A stretch of 64,000 bases of DNA from Paenibacillus sp. XY044 (GTDB lineage Bacteria; Bacillota; Bacilli; Paenibacillales; Paenibacillaceae): NCBI RefSeq assembly GCF_002257645.1, contig NZ_NQMO01000003.1, forward strand, positions 62,001 to 126,000. Direction: 5' to 3'. The position numbers were made by a program, and so were the translations under genes. The notes under the pieces are model-generated. The model saw only the letters and a list, made by a program, of their open reading frames with translations. It searched no databases and was not told the DNA's origin. Below, one piece after another: positions 41,512 to 50,953 of the stretch; the stretch's first letter is position 1; every line of letters begins with the position of its first letter.

Positions 41512-43065
41512 ATGTTGAATCCTAGTAAAGAGCAGGTCATCGCCCTGGCCGGACAGTATAATCTGATCCCGGTCGTGAAGCGGCTGCTGGCCGATATGGA
41601 AACGCCGATCCGTATATTTCAGCGCTATGCCCAGCGGGAATGCGCATTTCTGCTTGAAAGTGTAGAGGGAGGAAGCCAGTGGGCCCGTTATTCGTTTATC
41701 GGGACGGACCCGTTCATGATGATCTCCGGCAAGAAGGGAGAAATCGTGCTGGAGCAGGGTGGACAGAAGCAGCGCATGAAAGGGAAGCCCGTTGAGGAGC
41801 TCAAGGCGCTGCTTCGCTCGTACCGAAGCCCGAAACTCGATGATCTTCCTCCGTTCACGGGAGGAGCGATCGGTTTCTTCGGATATGATCTGCTGCAGTA
41901 TTATGAGAAGCTCCCTGCGCATCAGGTCGACGATCTGGGGATGGACGACATCCGCTTCATGTTCTGCGACACCGTCATCGTGTTCGATCACGTGAAGCAG
42001 CAAATTTTGCTGGTCGGAAACGTGCATGTACGGGAAGGAGACAGCGACGAAGCGATCCGCAGAACTTATGACGAGGTGGACCGCAGGCTTGAGGAGATTG
42101 CCGGGCAGCTGCACGAGCAGGGTCCGAGAGAGAACGTCAACGGCCGCAGCATACCGGCGGATATCGACCTCGGCGAAATCAAGTCGAACATGACCAAGGA
42201 GCAGTATATGGCGAACGTTCGCCAAGCGCAGGAGTATATTCGCGCAGGGGATATTTTTCAGGTGGTGCTGTCCCAGCGCTTTCATATCGAGACGGAAGTG
42301 TCTCCGCTGCATGTGTACCGGGTGCTGAGAACGCTGAATCCTTCGCCTTATATGTATTATTTGAAAATGCATGAGGAGATCATTGTCGGCACCTCGCCGG
42401 AGGCGCTGGTCAAGGTTGACGGCAACCGGGTCGGAACCCGTCCGATCGCCGGCACGCGGCCGCGGGGAGACGATGAGGCCGAAGACAGCCGGCTTGCCGC
42501 CGAGCTGCTGGCCGACGAGAAGGAGCGCGCCGAGCATTTGATGCTCGTGGATTTGGGCCGGAACGATCTCGGCAGGGTGTCGGCGTTCGGCACCGTCAAA
42601 TGCGACAGCTTTATGGAAATTGAAAAATATTCGCATGTGATGCACATGGTTTCGAATGTGTCGGGGACGCTGCGCGAAGATAAAGATTTCTTCGATGCTT
42701 TTCTGTCCTGCCTGCCGGCGGGAACGGTGTCCGGAGCACCGAAGCTGAGAGCGATGGAGATCATCGCGGAGATGGAGCGGGAGGCGCGCGGCGCTTATGC
42801 CGGCGCCATCGGATATCTGGGCTTTAACTCGAACATGGATTCCTGCATTACGATCCGGACGATTATTTTCCGAAAAGGCAAGGCGTACGTGCAGGCGGGC
42901 GCGGGGATCGTATGGGATTCCGTTCCGGAGAAAGAGTACGAGGAGACGGTGAACAAAGCGAAAGCGCTCCTGAAATCGATCCGGACGGCGGAAGCGATGT
43001 TCCCGCCGGTGAAACCGGAGCGTGAAGTGACCAATCAGGATTATTTCTTTGAATATACACCTTAA
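41512..43065 (+). CDS. trpE: Anthranilate synthase component I
   Basis: Converts chorismate to anthranilate with ammonia from a glutamine amidotransferase partner (517 aa). The N-terminal Trp-feedback region has LLESVEGGSQWARYSFIG; the catalytic chorismate-binding part has QVVLSQRFHIETE, GTSPEALVKV, RPIAGTRPRG, LVDLGRNDLGRV, LPAGTVSGAPKLRAMEII and GAGIVWDSVPEKEYEET. No trpG follows, as in Bacillus, where the folate-operon PabA serves both enzymes. RBS GAAGGAGGG. Confidence 0.97.
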   Translation: MLNPSKEQVIALAGQYNLIPVVKRLLADMETPIRIFQRYAQRECAFLLESVEGGSQWARYSFIGTDPFMMISGKKGEIVLEQGGQKQRMKGKPVEELKALLRSYRSPKLDDLPPFTGGAIGFFGYDLLQYYEKLPAHQVDDLGMDDIRFMFCDTVIVFDHVKQQILLVGNVHVREGDSDEAIRRTYDEVDRRLEEIAGQLHEQGPRENVNGRSIPADIDLGEIKSNMTKEQYMANVRQAQEYIRAGDIFQVVLSQRFHIETEVSPLHVYRVLRTLNPSPYMYYLKMHEEIIVGTSPEALVKVDGNRVGTRPIAGTRPRGDDEAEDSRLAAELLADEKERAEHLMLVDLGRNDLGRVSAFGTVKCDSFMEIEKYSHVMHMVSNVSGTLREDKDFFDAFLSCLPAGTVSGAPKLRAMEIIAEMEREARGAYAGAIGYLGFNSNMDSCITIRTIIFRKGKAYVQAGAGIVWDSVPEKEYEETVNKAKALLKSIRTAEAMFPPVKPEREVTNQDYFFEYTP

Positions 43066-43090
43066 TGGACCGGAAAGGAGAGGAAAGAGC

Positions 43091-44131
43091 ATGAGCGCAA
43101 GCGAATTGATACATGCCAGTTTGTCACAATTGATCGGGGGCAGTCATCTTTCAAGGGAGGAAGCCCGCGGACTGATGCAATGCATCATGGATGGGGCGGC
43201 GACATCTTCCCAGATCGGTGCGCTGCTGACGGCGCTGCGGATCAAGGGGGAGACGGTGGAGGAAATCACGGGCTTTGCCGAAGCGATGAGAAGCGTCGCG
43301 AGCCATGTGGCGACCGACAACGCAAGGCTGCTGGACACCTGCGGAACGGGCGGATCGGGTATCCACAAATTCAACATTTCCACCGTCTCGGCGATTATTT
43401 CTTCTTCCGTTTCGGTCCGGGTGGCGAAACACGGCAACCGCTCGGCCTCAGGCCGCGCGGGCAGCGCCGATGTGCTGGAGGCGCTCGGCGTGAACATCCA
43501 TTTGAGCAGCGAACAGGCGAAACGGTGCCTGGAGGAAATCGGCATCTGCTTCCTGTTCGCCCAGATTTACCATCCATCCATGAAGCATGCAGCCGCTCCG
43601 CGCAAGGAGCTTGGCGTTCGGACGGTATTTAATATGCTCGGCCCGCTGACGAATCCGGCCGGAGCGGATCGTCAGCTGCTGGGGATCTATGACCGGAGCA
43701 AGACCGAAACGATCGCAAACGTGCTGAAGGAGCTTGGCTCCAAGCGTGCTCTTGTCGTAACCAGTCTGGAAGGGCTCGACGAAATCAGCATTTCCGGTCC
43801 GACGCAAATTTCCGAGCTGCGGCACGGCGAAGTGCGGACCTACCAGATTCACCCGCATGATCTCGGGCTGAACGCCCACCCGCTGGATGCCGTTCTGGGC
43901 GGCGATGCGGTGCAGAATGCCGCCATTATCCGCTCGGTGCTGGCAGGAGAGAAGAGCCCATACCGAGACATTGTGCTGGCTAACGCAGGCGCATGCATCT
44001 ATGTCGCCGGCCTTGCGGACAGCATCGCGGAGGGCGTGCAGGCGGCGGCTGGCGCCATCGACAACGGCAGCGCATCAGCCAAACTTGAGCAACTGATCCA
44101 AATGACAGGAGAGCTGAGCTATGTATCTTGA
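43091..44131 (+). CDS. trpD: Anthranilate phosphoribosyltransferase
   Basis: Joins anthranilate to PRPP (346 aa). Motifs: the DTCGTGGSGIHKFNISTVSA PRPP loop, KHGNRSASGRAGSADVLEALG, FAQIYHPSMKHAAAPRKELG and NMLGPLTNPAGADRQLLGIY. The ATG at 43091 follows GGAGAGG; 14 codons upstream in frame overlap trpE's end without purpose. Overlaps trpC by 11 bases. Confidence 0.97.
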   Translation: MSASELIHASLSQLIGGSHLSREEARGLMQCIMDGAATSSQIGALLTALRIKGETVEEITGFAEAMRSVASHVATDNARLLDTCGTGGSGIHKFNISTVSAIISSSVSVRVAKHGNRSASGRAGSADVLEALGVNIHLSSEQAKRCLEEIGICFLFAQIYHPSMKHAAAPRKELGVRTVFNMLGPLTNPAGADRQLLGIYDRSKTETIANVLKELGSKRALVVTSLEGLDEISISGPTQISELRHGEVRTYQIHPHDLGLNAHPLDAVLGGDAVQNAAIIRSVLAGEKSPYRDIVLANAGACIYVAGLADSIAEGVQAAAGAIDNGSASAKLEQLIQMTGELSYVS

Positions 44132-44951
44132 TAAAATCGTACAAACGAAACGGGCTGAGGTAGCTAAACTCGCCGAGCATTTTTCACTCACGGAGGCGGA
44201 ACGCCAAATTGCGGCGATGCCTGCGACAAGAGGGTTCCACCGGGCGCTGACAGCAGGACGCAATCGGAGCATGGGGCTGATCGCCGAGGTGAAGAAGGCG
44301 TCGCCTTCCAAAGGTCTCATCCGCCCGGATTTTCATCCGGTGCGGATCGCCCAGGCTTATGAAGCGGCAGGGGCCGACTGCCTGTCTGTTCTGACGGACG
44401 TCGAATATTTCCAGGGGAGCGGGCAATATTTACGCGATGTGCGCTCCGCGGTGAACCTGCCGCTTCTGCGGAAGGACTTCATCATCGACGAGCGGCAAAT
44501 TTATGAAGCTCGCCTCCTCGGCGCGGATGCGGTGCTGCTGATCGCGGCGATTCTGGAGCCGGATCAAATCGCAGCTTACCTGCAGCGGGCTGGTGCGCTT
44601 GGGCTTGACGCCTTGATTGAGGTTCACAGCAAGGAAGAGCTTGAGACGGTGCTTGGCCTCGGAGCGGATCTGCACCAAGGAGCGCTGATTGGGATTAACA
44701 ACCGGAATCTGCATACGTTCGAGACTTCCCTGGAAGCGACGGCAAAGCTTCGGGAGCTGATTCCACAAGGAATTCCCGTCATCAGCGAGAGCGGCATCGC
44801 AGGCAAAGAAGATATGGCGTATTTGGAACAAGCGGGAGCAAGCGGGGTGCTGATCGGCGAGTATTTCATGCGCCGGGAGGACATCACAGAGGCGGTCCGG
44901 GACTTGATGGGCCCGACCTTATCCGAGGAAGAAGTGAAGCATCGTGGGTGA
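44121..44951 (+). CDS. trpC: Indole-3-glycerol phosphate synthase
   Basis: TIM-barrel enzyme closing the indole ring (276 aa). Motifs: LIAEVKKASPSKGLI (catalytic Lys), CLSVLTDVEYFQGS, LPLLRKDFIIDERQIYEA, ALIEVHSKEELE, IGINNRNLHTFET and ISESGIAG. Not fused to trpF. Short overlaps with both neighbours point to coupled translation. Confidence 0.97.
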   Translation: MYLDKIVQTKRAEVAKLAEHFSLTEAERQIAAMPATRGFHRALTAGRNRSMGLIAEVKKASPSKGLIRPDFHPVRIAQAYEAAGADCLSVLTDVEYFQGSGQYLRDVRSAVNLPLLRKDFIIDERQIYEARLLGADAVLLIAAILEPDQIAAYLQRAGALGLDALIEVHSKEELETVLGLGADLHQGALIGINNRNLHTFETSLEATAKLRELIPQGIPVISESGIAGKEDMAYLEQAGASGVLIGEYFMRREDITEAVRDLMGPTLSEEEVKHRG

Positions 44952-45615
44952 GACGGCCGTAAAAATTTGTGGACTTCAGGACGTTGAAGTGCTAAAATCA
45001 ATGGTAAACTTGCCTGTGGATTATATCGGATTTGTATTCGCACCGAGCCGGCGCCGGGTGACGCCTGAACAGGCTGCCCTGCTCGCAGCGCAGCTCCGTG
45101 CATGGAAGACGCCTGAGGTTCCGCAAAGCGTCGGCGTGTTCGTTAACCCGGACCTAGAAGAGCTCGCCGTGATCGTGGATCAAGTCGGGCTTGATGTCGT
45201 TCAGCTTCATGGACAGGAAAGCCCGCAATTTTGCCGGGAGGTCAAGGAGCGTATAGGAACCCGGGTATTCAAGGTGCTGTCGGTTCAATCCCGTAATGAG
45301 AATTCCAATGCCTCTATAAATCACGAACTATACGCAGGCGTTATCGACGGCCTGCTGCTTGATACATTCGATCCGGTGTATGGCGGGGGATCGGGAAGCA
45401 CGTTTGCCTGGGAGGAGATACCGGCATACCGCGATTGGGCGGCAGCCCAAGGGATACCGCTGTTTGTAGCCGGTGGCCTTATGCCGTCCAACGTGGCGGA
45501 GCTGATCCAGAAGTACAGCCCGGACGGCGTTGACGTTTCCAGCGGCGTGGAAAGTGACGGAGTGAAAGATATAGACAAAATCGCAGCATTTGTGGGAAGG
45601 GTGAAGCAGGCATGA
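44944..45615 (+). CDS. trpF: Phosphoribosylanthranilate isomerase
   Basis: Amadori rearrangement step of tryptophan synthesis (223 aa TIM barrel). Motifs: [10 protein letters not shown] (catalytic Cys), [44 protein letters not shown] (catalytic Asp and phosphate site), [11 protein letters not shown] and [17 protein letters not shown] start overlapping trpC by 8 bases; ends in ATGA overlap with trpB. Confidence 0.96.
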   Translation: MGETAVKICGLQDVEVLKSMVNLPVDYIGFVFAPSRRRVTPEQAALLAAQLRAWKTPEVPQSVGVFVNPDLEELAVIVDQVGLDVVQLHGQESPQFCREVKERIGTRVFKVLSVQSRNENSNASINHELYAGVIDGLLLDTFDPVYGGGSGSTFAWEEIPAYRDWAAAQGIPLFVAGGLMPSNVAELIQKYSPDGVDVSSGVESDGVKDIDKIAAFVGRVKQA

Positions 45616-46811
45616 CAACACAATTACCGGACAAGAACGGGCGATTCGGCACGTTTGGCGGAAGATTCGTTCCCGAGACGCTCATGAACGCGCTGATCGA
45701 GCTCGAGGAATCATACAATCGGTATTCCGACGATCCAAGCTTTCAGGAGGAGCTTAGCTATCTGCTTAAGCAGTACTCCGGCCGCGAGACGCCTCTGTAC
45801 TACGCGGAGCGTCTCAGCAAGCATTTGGGGCAGGCGAAGATCTACCTGAAACGGGAGGATCTGAATCACACCGGCGCCCATAAAATCAACAACGCGCTCG
45901 GACAAGGCGTCCTCGCCAAGCGAATGGGCAAGACCAAGGTCATCGCGGAGACGGGCGCTGGCCAGCACGGTGTGGCGACGGCCACCGTGGCCGCACTCCT
46001 GGGCATGGAATGCAAGGTGTTCATGGGAGAAGAGGACACGAAGCGGCAGGCGCTGAACGTATTTCGGATGCAGATGCTGGGCGCGGAAGTCGTACCCGTT
46101 ACGTCAGGGTCGCGCACGCTGAAGGACGCCGGCAACGAGGCGCTGCGGTACTGGGTCAGCCATGTCGACGATACGTTCTACATTCTCGGTTCTGCCGTAG
46201 GGCCGCATCCGTATCCGATGATGGTGCGCAACTTCCAGCGGATTATCGGAGACGAGACCCGCCGCCAGATCCAGGAGGCGGAAGGGCGTCTGCCGGACTA
46301 TGTTGTCGCGGCCATCGGCGGCGGCAGCAATGCGATCGGCATGTTCTATCCGTTTATCGAAGACAAGGATGTCCGGTTGATCGGCGTGGAGGCTGCCGGG
46401 AAAGGCGTGGAAACCGCCTTCCATGCGGCGACGATGAGCAAGGGCACGCATGGCGTCTTCCAAGGCTCCATGAGCTATCTGCTGCAGGATGATTTCGGCC
46501 AGGTGCAGGAAGCCCACTCCATATCGGCCGGCCTGGATTATCCGGGCGTCGGACCGGAGCATTCCTACCTTAAGGACATCGAACGGGCCAAATACGTTCC
46601 GATTACGGATCAGGAAGCGCTGGATGCCCTTCAGCTGCTTTGCCGGACGGAAGGGATCATTCCGGCCCTGGAATCCGCGCATGCGATCGCTGAAGTGGTG
46701 AAGATGGCGCCGCAGCTCGGCGAGGACGATATCGTCGTCATCTGTTTGTCCGGACGGGGAGACAAGGACGTGGAGTCCATCATGGCTTATACGGGAGGTA
46801 AACAGGCATGA
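45612..46811 (+). CDS. trpB: Tryptophan synthase beta chain
   Basis: PLP enzyme that joins indole and serine (399 aa). Starts with the family-typical [16 protein letters not shown]. The PLP lysine is in [18 protein letters not shown]; then [47 protein letters not shown] (phosphate-binding) and [12 protein letters not shown]. Coupled to trpF and trpA by ATGA overlaps. Confidence 0.98.
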   Translation: MTTQLPDKNGRFGTFGGRFVPETLMNALIELEESYNRYSDDPSFQEELSYLLKQYSGRETPLYYAERLSKHLGQAKIYLKREDLNHTGAHKINNALGQGVLAKRMGKTKVIAETGAGQHGVATATVAALLGMECKVFMGEEDTKRQALNVFRMQMLGAEVVPVTSGSRTLKDAGNEALRYWVSHVDDTFYILGSAVGPHPYPMMVRNFQRIIGDETRRQIQEAEGRLPDYVVAAIGGGSNAIGMFYPFIEDKDVRLIGVEAAGKGVETAFHAATMSKGTHGVFQGSMSYLLQDDFGQVQEAHSISAGLDYPGVGPEHSYLKDIERAKYVPITDQEALDALQLLCRTEGIIPALESAHAIAEVVKMAPQLGEDDIVVICLSGRGDKDVESIMAYTGGKQA

Positions 46812-47614
46812 ATTTGATGGATCAAACGTTTGCCCGTCTCAAACAGGAGAATCAAACGGCGCTGATTCCGTTTCTTACGATCGGTGACCCGGATCCCGAT
46901 ACGTCACTTGAAATTATAGCCGGGCTCGAAGCGGCCGGAGCCGACATGATCGAGCTTGGTGTGCCGTATTCGGACCCGTTGGCCGACGGCCCGGTCATTC
47001 AGCGGGCTTCCGAGCGGGCGCTGAAGCATCAAGTGACGATCAAGACCTGCATGGAGACGGCGGTTAGAGCACGCAAGGCTGGCGTGAAGCTGCCGTTCAT
47101 CCTGTTTACCTATTACAATCCGGTGCTTCAGTTCGGTCTGGACCGCTTTTTTGAAGAGGTCAGAGCTCATGAAATCAGCGGCATCATCATTCCGGATCTG
47201 CCGATCGAAGAGTCAGCCGACGTGCGTGCCCGAGCCGAGCAGGCGGACATCCATGTCGTGCCGCTGGTAGCTCCGACCTCCCACGAACGGATCAGATCGA
47301 TCGTGGAAGGAGCCAGAGGCTTCATTTACTGCGTATCCTCGCTTGGTGTGACGGGCGAGCGGGCGAGCTTCCACGAAGGCGTGGAGGACTTCATCGCGAG
47401 CGTTAAGCAGTACACGGACATTCCGGTGGCCATCGGCTTCGGCATCTCGAACAGGGAACAGGCGGTGCGTTTTTCCCGGATCTGCGACGGCGTCGTCGTG
47501 GGCAGCGCCATCGTCCGAAAGGTCGAAGAGACCATTCCGCTGCTGCAGAACGGAGATACGCGTGAGCAGGGCCTTTTGCAAATCCGTGAATTTGTGGCAC
47601 AATTAAAACCATAA
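46808..47614 (+). CDS. trpA: Tryptophan synthase alpha chain
   Basis: Cleaves indole-3-glycerol phosphate and channels indole to TrpB (268 aa). Catalytic Glu is in [19 protein letters not shown] (which also has the catalytic Asp), with [41 protein letters not shown] and the phosphate site [10 protein letters not shown]. Last of the six trp genes; hisC follows after 28 bases. Confidence 0.97.
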   Translation: MNLMDQTFARLKQENQTALIPFLTIGDPDPDTSLEIIAGLEAAGADMIELGVPYSDPLADGPVIQRASERALKHQVTIKTCMETAVRARKAGVKLPFILFTYYNPVLQFGLDRFFEEVRAHEISGIIIPDLPIEESADVRARAEQADIHVVPLVAPTSHERIRSIVEGARGFIYCVSSLGVTGERASFHEGVEDFIASVKQYTDIPVAIGFGISNREQAVRFSRICDGVVVGSAIVRKVEETIPLLQNGDTREQGLLQIREFVAQLKP

Positions 47615-47642
47615 TCTTTAGTTGAAAGTGAGGGGGGTTACG

Positions 47643-48743
47643 GTGAAACCAAAATCCCAGATAGTGAACATTCCGGTCTATGAACCGGGCAAACCGATCG
47701 AAGAAGTCAAGCGGGAGCTTGGTCTCAGCGAAGTCATCAAGCTGGCTTCCAACGAAAATCCTTATGGCGCGTCGCCGCGGGTGAAGGAGGCGGTGATTGC
47801 CGAACTCGACAACATCAGCCTGTATCCTGACGGGGGCGCGGTGGAGCTTACGGCGGAAGTGGCCCGTTTCCTGGGCATAGAGCCCGGACAGATCATTTTC
47901 GGCTGCGGCTCGGATGAAATCATCGCCCTGATCTGCCGCGCATTTCTGGTTTCCGGCGACGAAACCATTATGGCGGATCAAACCTTCTCCGTATATAAGA
48001 GCAACGCAGACATCGAAGGGGCTGTCAGCATCGAGGTTCCCCTGGTTGATGGGAAGCATGATCTGGACGCTATGCTCGCCAAGCTCAGCAGCAAGACGAA
48101 GATCGTATGGATTTGCAACCCGAACAATCCGACGGGAACGATTCTTTCCGAAACCGAGTTGACCGGTTTCCTGGATCAAGTTCCATCGGATGTTATGGTG
48201 GTGCTCGATGAGGCTTACTTTGAGTATGTGACCGACCTTTCATACCCGGACGGAACCAAGTTCCTGTCCAAATATCCAAACCTGGTCGTTCTCCGGACCT
48301 TCTCGAAGATCTACGGCATGGCTTCCCTGCGGATCGGCTACGGCGTGGCTCAGCCTGAAGTCATTCAGCTGATCAACCGGGTGCGCGAGCCGTTCAATAC
48401 GACACGGGCAGCCCAGGCTGCGGCCAAAGCGGCACTTGCCGATCAGGAGTACGTGGCCAACTGCCGTATAGCGAATGCGGAAGGCATCAAGCAGCTGCAG
48501 GGTGAGTTTGACCGGCTGGGTCTCGACTATTTCCCGGCACACGGCAACTTTATTATGGTCAATGTCCGCAAGCCTGCGGTTGAAATGTTCCAATCGCTGC
48601 TGCGCAAGGGGATCATCGTTCGCGCAGGATTCGGCAAATATCCGAACCATGTTCGTGTCACTGTTGGATCCGAGGAACAAAATAAAGCATTTATTCACGC
48701 ATTGGAGCAGGTATTGAACGACGAAAAGGCCCAAGTGCAGTAA
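47643..48743 (+). CDS. hisC: Histidinol-phosphate aminotransferase
   Basis: PLP aminotransferase (366 aa). In Bacillus the homologous gene at the same place serves histidine and also Tyr/Phe synthesis. Motifs: IKLASNENPYGASPRV, FGCGSDEIIALICRAFL, ICNPNNPTGTI, VVLDEAYFEYV, and the PLP lysine in LRTFSKIYGMASLRIGYG. GTG at 47643 behind GAGGGGGG is chosen over a TTG seven codons upstream. Sits between trpA and tyrA, which gives an aromatic amino acid role. Confidence 0.95.
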   Translation: MKPKSQIVNIPVYEPGKPIEEVKRELGLSEVIKLASNENPYGASPRVKEAVIAELDNISLYPDGGAVELTAEVARFLGIEPGQIIFGCGSDEIIALICRAFLVSGDETIMADQTFSVYKSNADIEGAVSIEVPLVDGKHDLDAMLAKLSSKTKIVWICNPNNPTGTILSETELTGFLDQVPSDVMVVLDEAYFEYVTDLSYPDGTKFLSKYPNLVVLRTFSKIYGMASLRIGYGVAQPEVIQLINRVREPFNTTRAAQAAAKAALADQEYVANCRIANAEGIKQLQGEFDRLGLDYFPAHGNFIMVNVRKPAVEMFQSLLRKGIIVRAGFGKYPNHVRVTVGSEEQNKAFIHALEQVLNDEKAQVQ

Positions 48744-48767
48744 GTGCGAACAAACGAGTGAGGGAAC

Positions 48768-49865
48768 ATGAATACAACGAAGATTGCTATATTTGGAGTG
48801 GGCCTAATCGGCGGTTCGCTGGCGCTTTGCTTTAAAGGCAAGCCCGGCTTAACCGTCGTGGGCCATGCCCATCTCCCCGAATTGGCCGACAAATATATAA
48901 GCCGCGGCGTCGTCGACGCAGCGACGCTGTCCATGGAGGAAGCCGCACTTGATGCGGACTTCATTTTTTTGTGCGTTCCAGTCGGTATGCTGGAAGAATA
49001 CCTGGACCGGTTAAGCGCCCTACCTTTGAAAAAAGGCTGCATCATCACCGATGTGGGCAGCACGAAAGCGAGCATCGCGCAAGCGGCGCGTACGCATGAT
49101 TTCGAGGACTTTTACTTCATCGGCGGGCACCCGATGGCCGGATCCGAGCGTTCCGGTGTAGAGGCGGCTACGCCGCTGCTGTTTGAGAACGCGTATTATG
49201 TGCTGACCCCGCCTCCTGGCACGCCTGATCACGCGTATGACGCGTTGGCACAGCTGCTGTCATACACCCGTGCTCAGGTCGTCAAGGTGGATCCAGTCCT
49301 GCATGATGAAATCGTCGGGGCCATCAGCCATTTGCCGCATATCATCGCGGTGGCGCTGGTGAACCAGGTGCGCGATTACAACCACGCCAACTCCTTGTAC
49401 CGGCTGCTTGCGGCAGGCGGTTTTCGTGACATCACCCGGATCGCGTCCAGCGATCCGCTGATTTGGCGCGACATCCTGCTGGGCAACAAGGAAGTGCTGC
49501 TCAGACAGCTGAAGGACTGGAATGAAGGCATCGCTGCGTTCGTGGAGATGCTGGAACAGGCTGATGGAGAGGCAATTCAAGAGGCGTTTGCCAAAGCGAA
49601 CGATTTCCGCAGCGAGCTTCCGGAACGACGCAAAGGCATGATTACGCCGAGCTTTGATCTGTACCTCGATGTGCCGGATACGCCCGGTATTATCGGCAAA
49701 ATCGCCACGGAGCTGGGCGTTCGCCACATTAACCTCAGCAATATGCAAATTATTGAGAGCCGGGAGGACGTCCCAGGCATTCTGCGCCTTTCTTTCAGGC
49801 AGGAACACGATTTGGAGCGGGCCAAGGAACTGCTGCAATCCATGAGTTATCAGGTATCGCAGTAA
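48768..49865 (+). CDS. tyrA: Prephenate dehydrogenase with ACT domain
   Basis: Oxidises prephenate to 4-hydroxyphenylpyruvate for tyrosine (365 aa). NAD site IAIFGVGLIGGSLALCFKG seen as GVGLIGGSLA; then TDVGSTKASI, FIGGHPMAGSERSG (catalytic His), ISHLPHIIAVAL and TRIASSDPLIWRDI. A C-terminal ACT domain starts near residue 297 (SFDLYLDVPDTPGIIGKIA) and may bind tyrosine. Last gene of the supraoperon; aroE, which follows in Bacillus, is absent here. Confidence 0.96.
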   Translation: MNTTKIAIFGVGLIGGSLALCFKGKPGLTVVGHAHLPELADKYISRGVVDAATLSMEEAALDADFIFLCVPVGMLEEYLDRLSALPLKKGCIITDVGSTKASIAQAARTHDFEDFYFIGGHPMAGSERSGVEAATPLLFENAYYVLTPPPGTPDHAYDALAQLLSYTRAQVVKVDPVLHDEIVGAISHLPHIIAVALVNQVRDYNHANSLYRLLAAGGFRDITRIASSDPLIWRDILLGNKEVLLRQLKDWNEGIAAFVEMLEQADGEAIQEAFAKANDFRSELPERRKGMITPSFDLYLDVPDTPGIIGKIATELGVRHINLSNMQIIESREDVPGILRLSFRQEHDLERAKELLQSMSYQVSQ

Positions 49866-49867
49866 GT

Positions 49868-49931
49868 TTTAAAACGTTTACAAAAAAACGCTTACTTTAG
49901 TGTTGACAAAATGAAAACGTATACATATAAT
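49868..49931 (+). promoter_or_regulatory. Consensus sigma-A promoter with two cre-like sites
   Basis: TTGACA (49903-49908), 17 bases, TATAAT (49926-49931) is a perfect sigma-A promoter. ATGAAAACGTATACAT (49911-49926) matches the cre consensus WTGNAARCGNWWWCAW at all 16 positions and fills the spacer; TTTAAAACGTTTACAA (49868-49883) matches at 15. Their centres are 43 bases apart, about four helical turns. CcpA bound here should repress transcription. Confidence 0.82.
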
Positions 49932-49937
49932 AAAAGT

Positions 49938-50013
49938 ACAGTATGGTTTCTCTCCACTCCTATCCAAATAAATGGCACTTTGTGCAGCCACCCGATGCGG
50001 GTGGTTTTTTTTT
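49938..50013 (+). ncRNA. Putative CcpA-controlled small RNA
   Basis: RNA from the promoter above would be about 75 bases. The first 35 are unstructured and pyrimidine-rich (CTCTCCACTCCTATCC), able to pair with GGAG-type ribosome binding sites. Then come a GCAC-TTT-GTGC hairpin (49975-49985) and a CCACCC/GGGTGG terminator (49988-50004) with nine T. No RBS-backed ORF is present: one ATG at 49943 would start about 5 bases into the RNA. It could alternatively be an attenuated leader, but the next gene is 340 bases away. Confidence 0.68.
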
Positions 50014-50353
50014 GCCTTTTTTAAATTTTGTTGAAATTATTTCTATGATCTAGCAACATTTTCGCTGCGAAATTCGTCTAATAAGAGATTAGAGATGAAT
50101 CAGCAGTGCCAAAAAGCGTTAATATCTCCATAAATTTGGCAGGTTTGCTTGCTTCGACTGACTAGCAGGAATTAATATGTTACAATGGAAATGATATATT
50201 TGTAGAATCGTTGCCGATTTTGCCGAATACATAGCTTTTTGGACGTTTATACTGCCGCGCGGTGGCTTAAATACCGCAACTTTTCATCACCTGTTCAGTA
50301 CAAACATATAACTGAATCGAACGGGGATGCTTTGTACGGTCGAGGAGGTCACA
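50014..50353. other. Non-coding region between the small RNA and the ECF sigma gene
   Basis: About 340 AT-rich bases. TGTTACAAT (50178-50186) is a candidate extended -10 for the sigma gene. Weak inverted repeats GCCAAA/TTTGGC (50108-50140), GCGGT/ACCGC (50259-50277) and GTACAAA/TTTGTAC near 50299-50337 are visible. Nothing else is supported. Confidence 0.4.
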
Positions 50354-50953
50354 ATGGAAATGACGGATTCGCAAATGATACGGGACATCAAGATGGGCAA
50401 TGTAGAGCTCTTCTCTGAATTGATGCGCCGTTATCAGCGGAAAATATTGGCTTTTGTATACCATATGCTCAAGAGTTCACATTTGGAGTTAATGGCGGAA
50501 GACCTGTGTTCAGAGACGTTTTACAAGGCTTTTAAGAGCTTGCATTCGTTTCGTGAGGTAGACGCATCGTTCTCCACATGGCTCTACACGATTGCCCGGA
50601 ACACGGTGCTCAGCGAGCTGAGAAAGCAGCGCAGCGCCAACGTGCCGCTGGAAGAGAGCGGGGTTACGCCGGTTGCGCCGATCGAGGTGGCGCCGGAGCA
50701 GGCCATTTTGCGTACCGAGAAGGTGGAGCTGGTTCGCGAGGCTATCAATAACCTGCCGGAGAAGCAGCGTTCTGCGCTTATTTTGCGGGAATACGATCAG
50801 CTCGATTACCAGGAGATTGCCGACATTCTAGGTCAAAGCGTCAGCTCTGTAAAATCTCTCCTATTCCGGGCAAGGTCCAGCGTAAAAGTTCAGCTGGAGC
50901 CGTATTTTTACGAGCTGACGTATGAAGAATATGAAGGGATGAAAAGCAAATGA
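50354..50953 (+). CDS. ECF-type RNA polymerase sigma factor
   Basis: Sigma-70 family, ECF group (199 aa). Region 2 contains ELMRRYQRKILAFVYHML and DLCSETFYKAFKSLHSF and ends with ASFSTWLYTIARNTVLSEL; region 4 contains NLPEKQRSALILREYDQLDYQEIADILGQ as a helix-turn-helix, with SVSSVKSLLFRAR for -35 recognition. ATG at 50354 behind GAGGAGGT. Overlaps the membrane zinc-finger gene at 50950 (ATGA), its likely anti-sigma. Target promoters unknown. Confidence 0.9.
   Translation: MEMTDSQMIRDIKMGNVELFSELMRRYQRKILAFVYHMLKSSHLELMAEDLCSETFYKAFKSLHSFREVDASFSTWLYTIARNTVLSELRKQRSANVPLEESGVTPVAPIEVAPEQAILRTEKVELVREAINNLPEKQRSALILREYDQLDYQEIADILGQSVSSVKSLLFRARSSVKVQLEPYFYELTYEEYEGMKSK

Noticed and set aside
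41491-43092. 533-codon minus-strand ORF opposite trpE
   Set aside because: Shadow of trpE caused by GC bias at third positions; composition (His/Arg-rich) is typical of antisense frames.
49943-50050. Short ORF starting at the ATG in the putative small RNA
   Set aside because: It would start about five bases into the RNA without an SD and read through the terminator.
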